The position numbers were made by a program, and so were the translations under genes. A DNA stretch of 64,000 nucleotides, taken from contig JAKCOZ010000081.1 in the NCBI GenBank assembly GCA_022605955.1, forward strand, positions 1,302,001 through 1,366,000, written 5' to 3'. Numbering within the stretch: the first letter of the stretch is position 1; each line of letters opens with the position of its first letter. The stretch comes from Rallus limicola (taxonomy: Eukaryota; Chordata; Aves; Gruiformes; Rallidae). The notes below the pieces were generated by a model. The model worked only from the letters and a program-made list of their open reading frames with translations. It was not told the DNA's origin and made no database searches. Positions 46,991 to 58,679 of this stretch are shown piece by piece.

Positions 46991-49799
46991 GCCACATGGC
47001 ACCTGCAAGCAGCCCCTGTGACCCTGGGGCTCAGGGCTTTATTCTGCGGAGAAAACATCTTCATGTCCCTTAGCCTTGGATTTTTCTAGCCAGAGCGGCC
47101 TTCCCTTCCAAACATGCTGAACGTCCAGCAATAGCTCCCAAACCGAAGCAACCAGCACCAAAAGATATACATGGCCTGAAACCGCCCCATGGCACCTACA
47201 AGCAGCGCCTGTGACCCTGGGTCTCAGGGCTTTATTCTGCGGAGAAAACCTCTTCATGTCCCTCCGCCTGGGATTTTTCCCACCGGAGCGGCCCTCATTT
47301 GCAAACATGCCGAACGTCCAGCAATAGCTCCCAAACCGAAGCAGCCAGCACCAAAAGACATACATGGCCTGACACCGCCCCATGGCACTTGTGACCCTGG
47401 GGCTCAGGGATTTATTCTGCGGAGAAAACCTCTTCATGTCCCTCAGCCTGGGATTTTTCTAGCCGGAGCAGCCTTCCCTTCTAAACATGCCGAACGTCCA
47501 GCAATAGCTCCCAAACCGAAGCAGCCAGCACCAAAATACATACATGGCCTGAAACCGCCCCATGGCACCTACAAGCAGCCCCTGTGACCTTGGGGCTCAG
47601 GGCTTTATACTGCGGAGAAAACCTCTTCATGCCCATCCACCTGGGATTTTTCTAGCGGGAGCGGCCTTCTCTTCCAAACATGTCGAACGTCCAGCAATAG
47701 CTCCCAAACCGAAGCAGCCATCACCAAAAGACATACATGGCCATAAATCGCCCCATGGCACCTACAAGCATCCGCTGTGACTCTGGGGCTCAGGGCTTTA
47801 TTCTGCAGAGAAAACCTCTTCATGTCCCTCAGCCTGGGATTTTTCCCACCGGAGCGGCCCTCATTTCCAAACATCCGAACGTCCAGCAATAGGTCCCAAA
47901 ACGAAGCAGCCAGCACCAAAAGACATACATGGCCTGAAACCGCCCCATGGCACCTACAAGCTGCCCATTTGACCTTGGGGCTCAGGGCTTTCTTCTGCGG
48001 AGAAAACCTCTTCATGTCCCTCGGCCTATTATTTTTGTCGCCGGAGCAGCCTTCCCTTCCAAACATGCCGAACGTCCAGCAATAGCTCCCAAACCGAAGC
48101 AGCGAGCACCAAAGGACATAAAATGCCGTTAACCGCCAATGGCGCATACAAGCAGCCCCTGTGACCTTGGGGCTCAGGGCTTTACACTGCGGAGAAAACA
48201 TCCTCATGTCCCTCAGCCTGGGATTTTTCTAGCCAGAGAGGCCTTCCCTTCCAAACATACCGAACGTCTAGCAATATCTCCGAAACCAAAGCAGCCAGCA
48301 TCAAAAGACATACATGGCCTGAAATCGCCCCATGGCACCTATGGCAGCCCCTGTGACCCTGGGGCTCAGGGCTTTCTTCTGCGGAGAAAACCTCTTCATG
48401 TCCCTCACACTGGGATTTTTCCCGCCGGAGCGGCCTTCCCTTCCAAACATACCGAACGTCCAGCAATAGCTCCCAAACCGAAGCAGCCAGCACCAAAAGA
48501 CATACATGGCCTGAAACCGCACCATGGCACCTACAAGCAGCCCCTGTGACCTTGGGGCTCAGGGCTTTCTTCTGCGGAGAAAACCTCTTAATGTCCCTCG
48601 GCCTATTATTTTTGTCGCCGGAGCGGCCTTCCCTTCCAAACATGCCGAACATCCAGCAGTAACTCCCAAACGGAAGCAGCCAGCACCAAAAGACATAAAT
48701 GGCCTTTAACCGACCCATGGCACATACATGCAGCCCCTGTGACCTTGGGGCTCAGGGCTTTATTCTGCGGAGAAAACCTCTTCATGTCCCTCAGCCTGGG
48801 ATTTTTCTAGCAGGAGCGGCCTTCCCTTCCAAACATGCCGAACGTCCAGCAATAGGTACTAACAGAAGCAGCCAGCACCAAAAGACATACATGGCCTGAA
48901 ACTGCCCCAAGGCACCTACAAGCAGCCCCTGTGACCCTGGGGCTCAGGGCTTTATTCTGCAGAGAATAACTCTTCATGTCCCTCAGCCTGGGATTTTTCC
49001 CGCCGGAGCGGCCTTCCCTTCCAAACATGCCGAACGTCCAGCAATATCTCCCAAACCGAAGCAGCCAGCACCAAAAGACATACATGGCCTGAAACCGCCC
49101 CATGGCACATGCAAGCAGCCCCTGTGACCCTGGGGCTCAGGGCTTTATTCTGCGGAGAAAACCTCTTCATGTCCCTTAGCCTGGAATTTTTCTAGCCAGA
49201 GCGGCCTTCCCTTCCAAACATGCTGAACGTCCAGCAATAGCTCCCAAACCGAAGCAGCCAGCACCAAAAGACATACATGGCCTGAAACCGCCCCATGGCA
49301 CCTACAAGCATCCGCTGTGACCCTGGGGCTCAGGGCTTTATTCTGCGGAGAAAACGTCTTCATGTCCCTCAGCCTGGGATTTTACTAGCCCGAGCGGCCT
49401 TCCCTTCCAAACATGCCGAACGTCCAGCAATAGCTCCCAAACGGAAGCAGCCAGCACCAAAAGACATACATGGCATGAAACCGACCCATGGTACCTAGAA
49501 GCGTCCCCTTTGACCTTGGGGCTCAGGGCTTTCTTCTGTGGAGAAAACTTCTTCATGTCCCTCGGCCTATTATTTTTCCCGCGGGAGCGGCCTTCCCTTC
49601 CAAACATGCCGAACGTCCAGCAATATCTCCCAAACTGAAGCAGCCAGCACCAAAAGACATACATGGCCTGAAACCGCCCCATGGCACCTGCAAGCAGCCC
49701 CTGTGACCCTGGGGCTCAGGGCTTTATTCTGCAGAGAAAACCTCTTCATGTCCCTTAGCCTGGGATTTTTCTAGCCAGAGCGGCCCTCATTTGCAAACA

Positions 49800-52575
49800 T
49801 GCTGAACGTCCAGCAATAGCTCCCAAACTGAAGCAGCCAGCACCAAAAGACATACATGGCCTGAAACCGCCCCATGGCACCTACAAGCAGCGCCTGTGAC
49901 CCTGGGTCTCAGGGCTTTATTCTGCGGAGAAAACGTCTTCATGTCCCTCTGCCTGGGATTTTTCCCACCGGAGCGGCCCTCATTTCCAAACATGCCGAAC
50001 GTCCAGCAATAGGTCCCAAACCGAAGCAGCCAGCACCAGAAGACATACATGGCCTGAAACCGCCGCATGGCACCTACAAGCAGCCCCTGTGACCTTGGGG
50101 CTCAGGGATTTATTCTGTGGAGAAAACCTCTTCATGTCCCTCAGCCTGGGATTTTTCTAGCCGGAGCGGCCTTCCTTTCCAAACATGCCGAACGTCCAGC
50201 AATAGCTCCCAAACCGAAGCAGCCAGCACCAAAAGATATACATGGCCTGAAACCGCCCCATGTCACCTACAAGCAGCCCCTGTGACTCTGGATCTCAGGG
50301 CTTTATTCTGCAAAGAAAACGTTTCCATGCCTTTCAGCCTGGGATTTTTCAAGCCCGAGTGGCCTTCTGTTCCAAACATGCTGAACGTCCAGCAATAGCT
50401 CCCAAACCGAAGCAGCCAGCACCAAAAGACATACATGGCCTGAAACCGCCCCATGGCACCTACGGCAGCCCCTATGACCCTGGGGTTCAGGGCTTTCTTC
50501 TGCGGAGAAAACCTCTTCATGTCCCTCACACTGGGATTTTTCTAGCCAGAGCGGCCTTCCCTTCCAAACATGCCGAACGTCCAGCAATAGCTCCCAAACC
50601 GAAGCAGCCAGCACCAAAAGACATACATGGCCTGAAACCGACCCATGGCACATACATGCAGCCCCTGTGACCCTGGGGCTCAGGGCTTTATTCTGCGGAG
50701 AAAACCTCTTCATGTCCCTCAGCCTGGGATTTTTCTAGGCAGAGAGGCCTTCCCTTCCAAACATGCCGAACGTCCAGCAATATCTCCCAAACCGAAGGAG
50801 CCAGCACCAAAAGACATACATGGCCTGAAACCGCCCCATGGCACCTACAAGCAGCCCCTGTGACCCTGGGGCTCAGGGCTTTATTCTGCAGAGAATACCT
50901 CTTCATGTCTCTGAGCCTGGGATTTTTCCAGCCGGAGCGGCCTTCCCTTCCAAACATGCCGAACGTCCAGCAATAGCTCCCAAACCGAAGCAGCCAGCAC
51001 CAAAAGACATAAAAGGCCTGAAACCGCCCCATGGAACCTACAAGGAACCCCTGTGACCTTGGGGCTCAGGGCTTTCCACTGTGGAGAAAACCTCTACATG
51101 CCCCTCCACCTGGGATTTTTCTAGCGGGAGCGGCCTTCCCTTCCAAACATGCCGAATGTCCAGCAATAGCTCCCAAACCGAAGCAGCCAGCACCAAAAGA
51201 CATCCATGGCCTGAAACCGCCCCATGGCACCTACAAGCATCCGCTGTGACTCTGGGGCTCAGGGCTTTATTCTGCGGAGAAAACCTCTTCATGTCCCTCA
51301 GCCTGGGATTTTTTTAGCCGGAGAGGCCTTCCCTTCCAAACATGCCGAACGTCCAGCAATAGCTCCCAAACTGAAGCAACCAGCACCAAAATATATACAT
51401 GGCCTGAAACCGCCCCATGGCACCTACAAGCATCCGCTGTGACTCTGGGGCTCAGGGCTTTATTCTGCGGAGAAAACCTCTTCATGTCCCTCAGCCTGGG
51501 ATTTTTTTAGCCGGAGAGGCCTTCCCTTCCAAACATGCCGAACGTCCAGCAATAGCTCCCAAACTGAAGCAACCAGCACCAAAATATATACATGGCCTGA
51601 AACCGCCCCATGGCACCTACAAGCTGCCCCTTTGACCTTGGGGCTCAGGGCTTTCTTCTGCGGAGAAAACTTCTTCATGTCCCTCGGCCTATTATTTTTC
51701 CCGCGGGAGCGGCCTTCCCTTCCAAACATGCCGAACGTCCAGCAATAGCTCCCAAACCGAAGCAGCCAGCACCAAAATACTTACATGGCCTGAAACCGCC
51801 CCATGGCCCCTAGAAGCTGCCCCTTTGACCTTGGGGCTCAGGGCTTTCTTCTGCGGAGAAAACCTCTTCATATCCCTCGGCCTATTATTTTTGTCGCCGG
51901 AGCAGCCTTCCCTTCCAAACATGCCGAACGTCCAGCAATAGCTCCCAAACTGAAGCAGCCAGCACCAATGGACATAAATGGCGGTTGACCGCCCCATGGC
52001 ACATACAAGCAGCCCCTGTGACCTTGGGGCTCAGGGCTTTATTCTGTGGAGAAAACATCCTCATGTCCCTCAGCCTGGGATTTTTCTAGCCAGAGAGACC
52101 TATCCTTCCAAACATACTGAACGTCCAGCAATATCTCCGAAACCGAAGCAGCCAGCACCAAAAGATATACATGGCCTGAAATCGCCCCATGGCACCTACG
52201 GCAGCCCCTGTGACCCTGGGGCTCAGGGCTTTCTTCTGCGGAGAAAACCTCTTCATGTCCCTCACACTGGGATTTTTCCCGCCGGAGCGGCCTTCCCTTC
52301 CAAACATACTGAACGTCCAGCAATAGCTCCCAAACCGAAGCAGCCAGCACCAAAAGACATACATGGCCTGAAACCGCACCATGGCACCTACAAGCAGCCC
52401 CTGTGACCTTGGGGCTCAGGGCTTTCTTCTGCGGAGAAAACGTCTTCATGTCCCTCAGCCAGGGATTTTTCCCACCGGAGCGGCCCTCATTTGCAAACTA
52501 GCCGAACGTCCAGCAATAGGTCCCAAACCGAAGCAGCCAGCCCTAGAAGACATACATGGCCTGAAACCGCCCCAT
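49800..52575 (+). repeat. Long HOR unit, order P-q-R-s-T
   Basis: A composite of blocks P (about 49,800-50,240), q (50,240-50,640), R (50,640-51,265), s (51,265-51,650) and T (51,650-52,575). P recurs at a spacing of 3,086 bp, R at 2,701 bp and T at 2,315 bp, i.e. 16, 14 and 12 monomers. The second copy therefore lacks q and s, each about two monomers long. Diagnostic variants are CCCTCTGCCTGGG and CCTTCCTTTCCAAAC in P, TTCTAGGCAGAGAGGCC and ATAAAAGGCCTGAAACC in R, and AGAGAGACCTATCC and CAGCCAGGGATTTTTCC in T. Confidence 0.88.
51231..51616 (+). repeat. Two adjacent identical satellite monomers
   Basis: The monomer beginning GCATCCGCTGTGACTCTGGG near 51,237 is followed by a copy that I read as identical over about 193 bp, including the unusual TTTTTTTAGCCGGAGAGGCC, CTGAAGCAACCAGC and AAAATATATACATGG variants. 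Neighbouring monomers elsewhere differ at many sites, so this is a very recent single-monomer duplication. Confidence 0.88.
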
Positions 52576-52889
52576 GGCACCTACAAGCATCCGCTGTGAC
52601 TCTGGGGCTCAGGGCTTTATTCTGCGGAGAAAACGTCTTCATGTCCCTCAGCCTGGGATTTTACTAGCCCGAGCGGCCTTCCCTTCCAAACATGCCGAAC
52701 GTCCAGCAATAGCTCCCAAACGGAAGCAGCCAGCACCAAAAGATATACATGTCCTAAAACCGCCCCATGGCCCCTAGAAGCGTCCCCTTTGACCTTGGGG
52801 CTCAGGGCTTTCTTCTGTGGAGAAAACTTCTTCATGTCCCTCGGCCTATTATTTTTCCCGCCGGAGCGGCCTTCCCTTCCAAACATACT

Positions 52890-54890
52890 GAACGTCCAGC
52901 AATAGCTCCCAAACTGAAGCAGCCAGCACCAAAAGACATCCATGGCCTGAAACCGCCCCATGGCACCTACAAGCAGCGCCTGTGACCCTGGGTCTCAGGG
53001 CTTTATTCTGCGGAGAAAACGTCTTCATGTCCCTCTGCCTGGGATTTTTCCCACCGGAGCGGCCCTCATTTCCAAACATGCCGAACGTCCAGCAATAGTT
53101 CCCAAACCGAAGCAGCCAGCACCAGAAGACATACATGGCCTGAAACCACCGCATGGCACCTACAAGCAGCCCCTGTGACCTTGGGGCTCAGGGATTTATT
53201 CTGTGGAGAAAACCTCTTCATGTCCCTCAGCCTGGGATTTTTCTAGCCGGAGCGGCCTTCCTTTTCAAACATGCCGAACGTCCAGCAATAGCTCCCAAAC
53301 CGAAGCAGCCAGCACCAAAAGACATACATGGCCTGAAACCGACCCATGGCACATACATGCAGCCCCTGTGACCCTGGGGCTCAGGGCTTTATTCTGCGGA
53401 GAAAACCTCTTCATGTCCCTCAGCCTGGGATTTTTCTAGGCAGAGAGGCCTTCCCTTCCAAACATGCCGAACGTCCAGCAATATCTCCCAAACCGAAGGA
53501 GCCAGCACCAAAAGACATACATGGCCTGAAACCGCCCCATGGCACCTACAAGCAGCCCCTGTGACCCTGGGGCTCAGGGCTTTATTCTGCAGAGAATACC
53601 TCTTCATGTCCCTCAGCCTGGGATTTTTCCAGCCGGAGCGGCCTTCCCTTCCAAACATGCCGAACGTCCAGCAATAGCTCCCAAACCGAAGCAGCCAGCA
53701 CCAAAAGACATAAAAGGCCTGAAACCGCCCCATGGAACCTACAAGGAACCCCTGTGACCTTGGGGCTCAGGGCTTTACACTGTGGAGAAAACCTCTACAT
53801 GCCCCTCCACCTGGGATTTTTCTAGCGGGAGCGGCCTTCCCTTCCAAACATGCCGAACGTCCAGCAATAGCTCCCAAACCGAAGCAGCCAGCACCAAAAG
53901 ACATACATGGCCTGAAACCGCCCCATGGCACCTACAAGCATCCGCTGTGACTCTGGGGCTCAGGGCTTTCTTCTGCGGAGAAAACTTCTTCATGTCCCTC
54001 GGCCTATTATTTTTCCCGCGGGAGCGGCCTTCCCTTCCAAACATGCCGAACGTCCAGCAATAGCTCCCAAACCGAAGCAGCCAGCACCAAAATACTTACA
54101 TGGCCTGAAACCGCCCCATGGCCCCTAGAAGCTGCCCCTTTGACCTTGGGGCTCAGGGCTTTCTTCTGCGGAGAAAACCTCTTCATATCCCTCGGCCTAT
54201 TATTTTTGTCGCCGGAGCAGCCTTCCCTTCCAAACATGCCGAACGTCCAGCAATAGCTCCCAAACTGAAGCAGCCAGCACCAATGGACATAAATGGCGGT
54301 TGACCGCACCATGGCACATACAAGCAGCCCCTGTGACCTTGGGGCTCAGGGCTTTATTCTGTGGAGAAAACATCCTCATGTCCCTCAGCCTGGGATTTTT
54401 CTAGCCAGAGAGACCTATCCTTCCAAACATACTGAACGTCCAGCAATATCTCCGAAACCGAAGCAGCCAGCACCAAAAGATATACATGGCCTGAAATCAC
54501 CCCATGGCACCTACGGCAGCCTCTGTGACCCTGGGGCTCAGGGCTTTCTTCTGCGGAGAAAACCTCTTCATGTCCCTCACACTGGGATTTTTCCCGCCGG
54601 AGCGGCCTTCCCTTCCAAACATACTGAACGTCCAGCAATAGCTCCCAAACCGAAGCAGCCAGCACCAAAAGACATACATGGCCTGAAACCGCACCATGGC
54701 ACCTACAAGCAGCCCCTGTGACCTTGGGGCTCAGGGCTTTCTTCTGCGGAGAAAACGTCTTCATGTCCCTCAGCCAGGGATTTTTCCCACCGGAGCGGCC
54801 CTCATTTGCAAACTAGCCGAACGTCCAGCAATAGGTCCCAAACCGAAGCAGCCAGCACTAGAAGACATACATGGCCTGAAACCGCCGCAT
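52890..54890 (+). repeat. Short HOR unit, order P-R-T
   Basis: Second copy of the composite at 49,800-52,575, with P (about 52,890-53,325), R (53,341-53,966) and T (53,965-54,890) joined directly. The two-monomer blocks q and s are absent. The joins stay in monomer phase, as expected from unequal exchange between misaligned monomers. Confidence 0.87.
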
Positions 54891-56694
54891 GGCACCTACA
54901 AGCAGCCCCTGTGACCTTGGGGCTCAGTTCTTTATTCTGTGGAGAAAACCTCTTCATGTCCCTCAGCCTGGGATTATTCTAGCCGGAGCGGCCTTCCTTT
55001 CCAAACATGCCGAACGTCCAGCAATAGCTCCCAAACCGAAGCAGCCAGCACCAAAAGATATACATGGCCTGAAACCGCCCCATGGCACCTTCAAGTAGCC
55101 CCTGAGACTTTGGAGTTCAGGGCTTTATTCTGCGGAGAAAACCTCTTCATGTCCCTCAGCCTGGGATTTTTCTAGCCGGAGCGGCCTTCTGTTCCAAACA
55201 TGGTGAACGTCCAGCAATAGCTCCCAAACCGAAGCAACCAGCACCAAAAGACATACATGGCCTGAAACCGCCCCATGGCACCTACAAGCTGCCCCTGTGA
55301 CCTTGGGTCTCAGGGCTATGTTCTGCGGAGAAAACCTCTTCATGTCCCTCAGCCTGGGATTTTTCTAGCTGGAGTGGCCTTCCATTCCAAAGATGATAAA
55401 CGTCCAGCAATAGCTCCCAAAACAAAGCAGGCAGCACCAAAATACTTACATGGCCTGAAACCGCCCCATGGCCCCTAGAAGCTGCCCCTTTGACCTTGGG
55501 GCTCAGGGCTTTCTTCTGCGGGGAAAACCTCTTCATATCCCTCGGCCTATTAGTTTTGTCGCCGGAGCAGCCTTCCCTTCCAAACATGCCGAACGTCCAG
55601 CAATAGCTCCCAAACTGAAGCAGCCAGCACCAATGGACATAAATGGCGGTTAACCGCCCCATGGCACATACAAGCAGCCCCTGTGACCTTGGGGCTCAGG
55701 GCTTTATTCTGCGGAGAAAACCTCTTCATGTCCCTCAGCCTGGGATTTTTTTAGCCGGAGAGGCCTTCCCTTCCAAACATACCGAACGTCCAGCAATAGC
55801 TCCCAAACCGAAGCAGCCAGCACCAAAAGACATACATGGCCTGAAACCACCCCATGGCACCTACAAGCAGCCCCTGTGACCCTTGGGGCTCAGGGCTTTA
55901 TTCTGCGGAGTAAACCTCTTCATGTCCCTCAGCCTGGGATTTTTACCACCAGAGCGGCCCTCATTTTGAAACATGCCGAACGTCCAGCAATATTTCCCAA
56001 ACCGAAGCAGCCAGCACCAGAAGACATACATGGCCTGAAACCGCCCCATGGCACCTACGGCATCCCCTGTGACCCTGGGGCTCAGGGCTTTCTTCTGCGG
56101 AGAAAACCTCTTCATGTCCCTCACACTGGGATTTTTCCCGCCGGAGTGGCCTTCCCTTCCAAACATGCCGAACGTCCAGCAATAGCTCCCAAACCGAAGC
56201 TGCCAGCACCAAAAGACTTACAAGGCCATAAAGCGCCCCATGGCACCTACAAGCAGCCCCTTTGACCTTGGGACTCAGGGCTTTCTTCTGCGGGGAAAAC
56301 CTCTTCATGTCCCTCGGCTTATTATTTTTCCCGCGGGAGCGGCCTTCCCTTCCAAACATGCCGAACGTCCAGCAATAGCTCCCAAACCGAAGCAGCCAGC
56401 ACCAAAAGACATACATGGCCTGAAACCACCCCATGGCACCTACAAGCAGCCCCTGTGACCCTGGGGTTCAGGGCTTTCTTCTGCGGAGAAAACCTCTTCA
56501 TGTCCCTTGGCCTATTATTTTTGTCGCCGTAGTGGCCTTCCCTTCCAAACATGCCGAACATCCAGCAATAGCTCCCAAACGGAAGCAGCCAGCACCAAAA
56601 GACATAAATGGCCTTTAACCGACCCATGGCACATACATGCAGCCCCTGTGACCCTGGGGCTCAGGGCTTTCTTCTGCGGAGAAAACCTCTTCAT

Positions 56695-56699
56695 GTCCC
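56695..56699 (+). repeat. 5-bp target-site duplication, left copy (GTCCC)
   Basis: GTCCC directly before the solo LTR. Together with the right copy at 57,505-57,509 it reconstructs the uninterrupted satellite phrase CTTCATGTCCCTCAGCCTGG when the LTR is removed. Confidence 0.93.
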
Positions 56700-57021
56700 T
56701 GTAAGGTACTGGAAATATGCCTTAATAATTGTCACCAGAACCCTGCACCTCCACATCCCCCCCCATCCCCCCTTTCCCCTTTTTTCTTCCTCTCACCTAA
56801 GCAAACTTCATTCCTGACACACTACATCACCACCACTGGCTTGGTCTTCCACCCAAAAGATAGACATCAGGAGCCTTTCACACACCAGGAGAGCATTCCA
56901 CTATCAGGAGAAGACATCAGGAAACACTGGGAGCCATTAAAACCCATCAGGAGCCATTCACACATGGGACACTCTGGCGCCCACCCTGAAGCCCAGGAGC
57001 AGGGTGGAAGCTTCAGATGAA

Positions 57022-57028
57022 TATAAAA
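57022..57028 (+). promoter_or_regulatory. LTR TATA box
   Basis: TATAAAA in the context GATGAATATAAAAGAGGGAA, about 320 bp into the LTR and about 260 bp before its poly(A) signal, the expected U3 position. Transcription would start near 57,050 and read toward higher coordinates, along the satellite plus strand. Confidence 0.75.
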
Positions 57029-57090
57029 GAGGGAAGCAACCGAGGAGGAGGACATGGAGGGAAAAACGAGGGGACGCTGCCCCCCCTTCC

Positions 57091-57165
57091 ATCGGACCCG
57101 GAGCTGACATCGCTCCATTGGACCCGGAGCTGACATCGCTCCATCGGACCCGGAGCTGACATCGG
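57091..57165 (+). repeat. Three-copy 26-bp repeat in the LTR
   Basis: The unit ATCGGACCCGGAGCTGACAT plus CGCTCC is repeated at 57,091-57,116, 57,117-57,142 and 57,143-57,165 (last copy partial), with one C/T difference in the second copy. It lies downstream of the TATA box, in the likely R region. Confidence 0.93.
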
Positions 57166-57203
57166 ACAGAATGCCGCAGCCTCGTGGTGGTAGATATACC
57201 CAA

Positions 57204-57206
57204 CTT

Positions 57207-57237
<31 letters not shown>

Positions 57238-57241
57238 CTTT
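57204..57241 (+). repeat. CT-rich microsatellite in the LTR
   Basis: A (TC)n run followed by (TTTC)n within the LTR, upstream of the poly(A) signal. Its length is likely to vary between copies. Confidence 0.85.
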
Positions 57242-57285
57242 TCCACCCTTTCTCCCCCTCCCCTTTTTCCTGCACGTTTGTACCA

Positions 57286-57291
57286 AATAAA
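57286..57291 (+). terminator. LTR poly(A) signal AATAAA
   Basis: AATAAA within TACCAAATAAAGCAACC. Its distance from the LTR end (213 bp) and from the TATA box is normal for an R/U5 boundary just downstream. Confidence 0.8.
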
Positions 57292-57504
57292 GCAACCTTA
57301 ACCTTGACTCCGTTTCGAGTCTTAATTCTGCTCTCCGAGAATTTAATTGAGAACTTATCACGGTCAAACACCTAGGAATTGGACGTCACTCAGGGGTTAA
57401 GCCCAGCCGCCCCCAACCTCCCAGTCAGATCTGAGGTTCCGTTGGAACGCAAGGGGGTTTAACCGCTGCCAAACTAAGTCTTGTCTAGGTTGTGGATCGT
57501 GACA

Positions 57505-57509
57505 GTCCC
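57505..57509 (+). repeat. 5-bp target-site duplication, right copy (GTCCC)
   Basis: GTCCC immediately after the CA end of the LTR, identical to 56,695-56,699. A 6-bp reading (GTCCCT with the element starting at G56701) is possible but would break the TG start. Confidence 0.92.
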
Positions 57510-58679
57510 TCAGCCTGGGATTTTTCTAGGCAGAGAGGCCTTCCCTTCCAAACATGCCGAACGTCCAGCAATATCTCCCAAACCGAAGCAGCCAGCACCA
57601 AAAGACATACATGGCCTGAAACCGCCCCATGGCACCTACAAGCAGCCCCTGTGACCCTGGGGGTCAGGGCTCTACACTGCGGAGAAAACCTCTACATGCC
57701 CCTCCACCTGGGATTTTTCTAGCGGGAGCGGCCTTCCCTTTCAAACATGCCGAACGTCCAGCAATAGCTCCCAAACCGAAGCAGCCAGCACCAAAAGACA
57801 TACATGGCCTGAAAACGCCCCATGGCACCTGCAAGCAGCCCCTGTGACCCTGGGGCTCAGGGCTTTCTTCTGCGGAGAAAACCACTTCATGTCCCTCAGA
57901 ATGGGATTTTTCCCGCCGGAGCGGCCTTCCCTTCTAAACATACCGAACGTCCAGCAATAGCTCCCAAACCGAAGCAGCCATCACCAAAAGACATACATGG
58001 CCTGAAACCGCCCCATGGCACCTATAAGCAGAACCTGTGACCCTGGGGCTCAGGGCTTTCTTCTGCGAAGAAAACCTCTTCATGTCCGTCAGACTGGGAG
58101 TTTTCTAGCCAGAGCGGCTTTCCCTTCCAAACATGCCGATCATCCAGCAATATCTCCGAAACCGAAGCAGCCAGCACCAAAAGACTTACATGTCCTGAAA
58201 TCGCCGAAAGGCACCTATAAGCAGCCCCTGTGACCCTGGGGCTCAGGGCTTTATTCTGCGGAGAAAACCTCTTCATGTCCCTCCACCTGGGATTTTTCCC
58301 ACCGGAGCGGCCTTCCCTTCCAAACATGCCGAACGTCCTGCAATAGGTCCCAAACCGAAGCAGCCAGCACCAAAAGACATCCATGGCCTGAAACCACCCC
58401 ATGGCACCTACAAGCAGCCCCTGTGACCCTGGGGCTCTGGGCTTTCTTCTGCGGAGAAAACCTCTTCATGTCCCTCAGCCTGGGATTATTCCCACCGGAG
58501 CGGCCCTCATTTCCAAACATGCCGAACGTCCAGCAATAGCTCCCAAACCGAAGCAGCCAGCACCAAATGACATACATGGCCTGAAACCGCCCCATGGCAC
58601 CTACAAGCATCCGCTGTGACTCTGGGGCTCAGGGCTTTATTCTGCGGAGAAAACCACTTCAAGTCCCTCAGCCTGGGAT

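Larger units (their letters stand above)
26957..56699 (+). repeat. 193-bp satellite array, left segment
   Basis: Head-to-tail array of a 193-bp monomer, about 154 copies in this segment. Conserved landmarks in order, taking ATGGCACC as start, are ATGGCACCTACAAGCAGCCC, GACCCTGGGGCTCAGGGCTT, CTGCGGAGAAAACCTCTTCA, CAGCCTGGGATTTTT, a variable cassette, GAGCGGCCTTCCCTTCCAAA, GAACGTCCAGCAATAGCTCC, CGAAGCAGCCAGCACCAAAA and GACATACATGGCCTGAAACC. GC is moderate. All monomers that I followed point the same way. The first monomer (26,974-27,166) is clearly more divergent than the rest. The period of 193 is not a multiple of 3, and each monomer brings a TGA (CCTGTGACC), so the repeated 72-codon frames on both strands are not genes. 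Satellites of about 190 bp, including zebra finch Tgut191A, are known in birds; no comparison could be run. Confidence 0.97.
56700..57504 (+). mobile_element. Solo LTR of an endogenous retrovirus inside the satellite
   Basis: An 805-bp insertion that interrupts the array. It begins TGTAAGGTACTGG and ends GGATCGTGACA, the TG...CA ends of retroviral LTRs, and is flanked by GTCCC on both sides. Inside, in plus orientation, are a TATA box (57,022-57,028), a three-copy 26-bp repeat (57,091-57,165), a pyrimidine microsatellite (about 57,204-57,241), and a poly(A) signal AATAAA (57,286-57,291) followed by a 210-bp U5-like part. This gives a U3 of about 350 bp and an R of about 250 bp by inference. 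No internal retroviral sequence or second LTR is present, so recombination between the LTRs of a provirus probably left this single one. The 5-bp duplication fits ERVL-like or some other classes; the class is not settled without the internal region. Flanking monomers are in normal phase on both sides. Confidence 0.92.

Noticed and set aside
56867..57371. Frames of 166 and 137 codons inside the solo LTR
   Set aside because: Antisense to the LTR promoter, overlapping in different phases and running through its tandem repeats; no retroviral protein is present.
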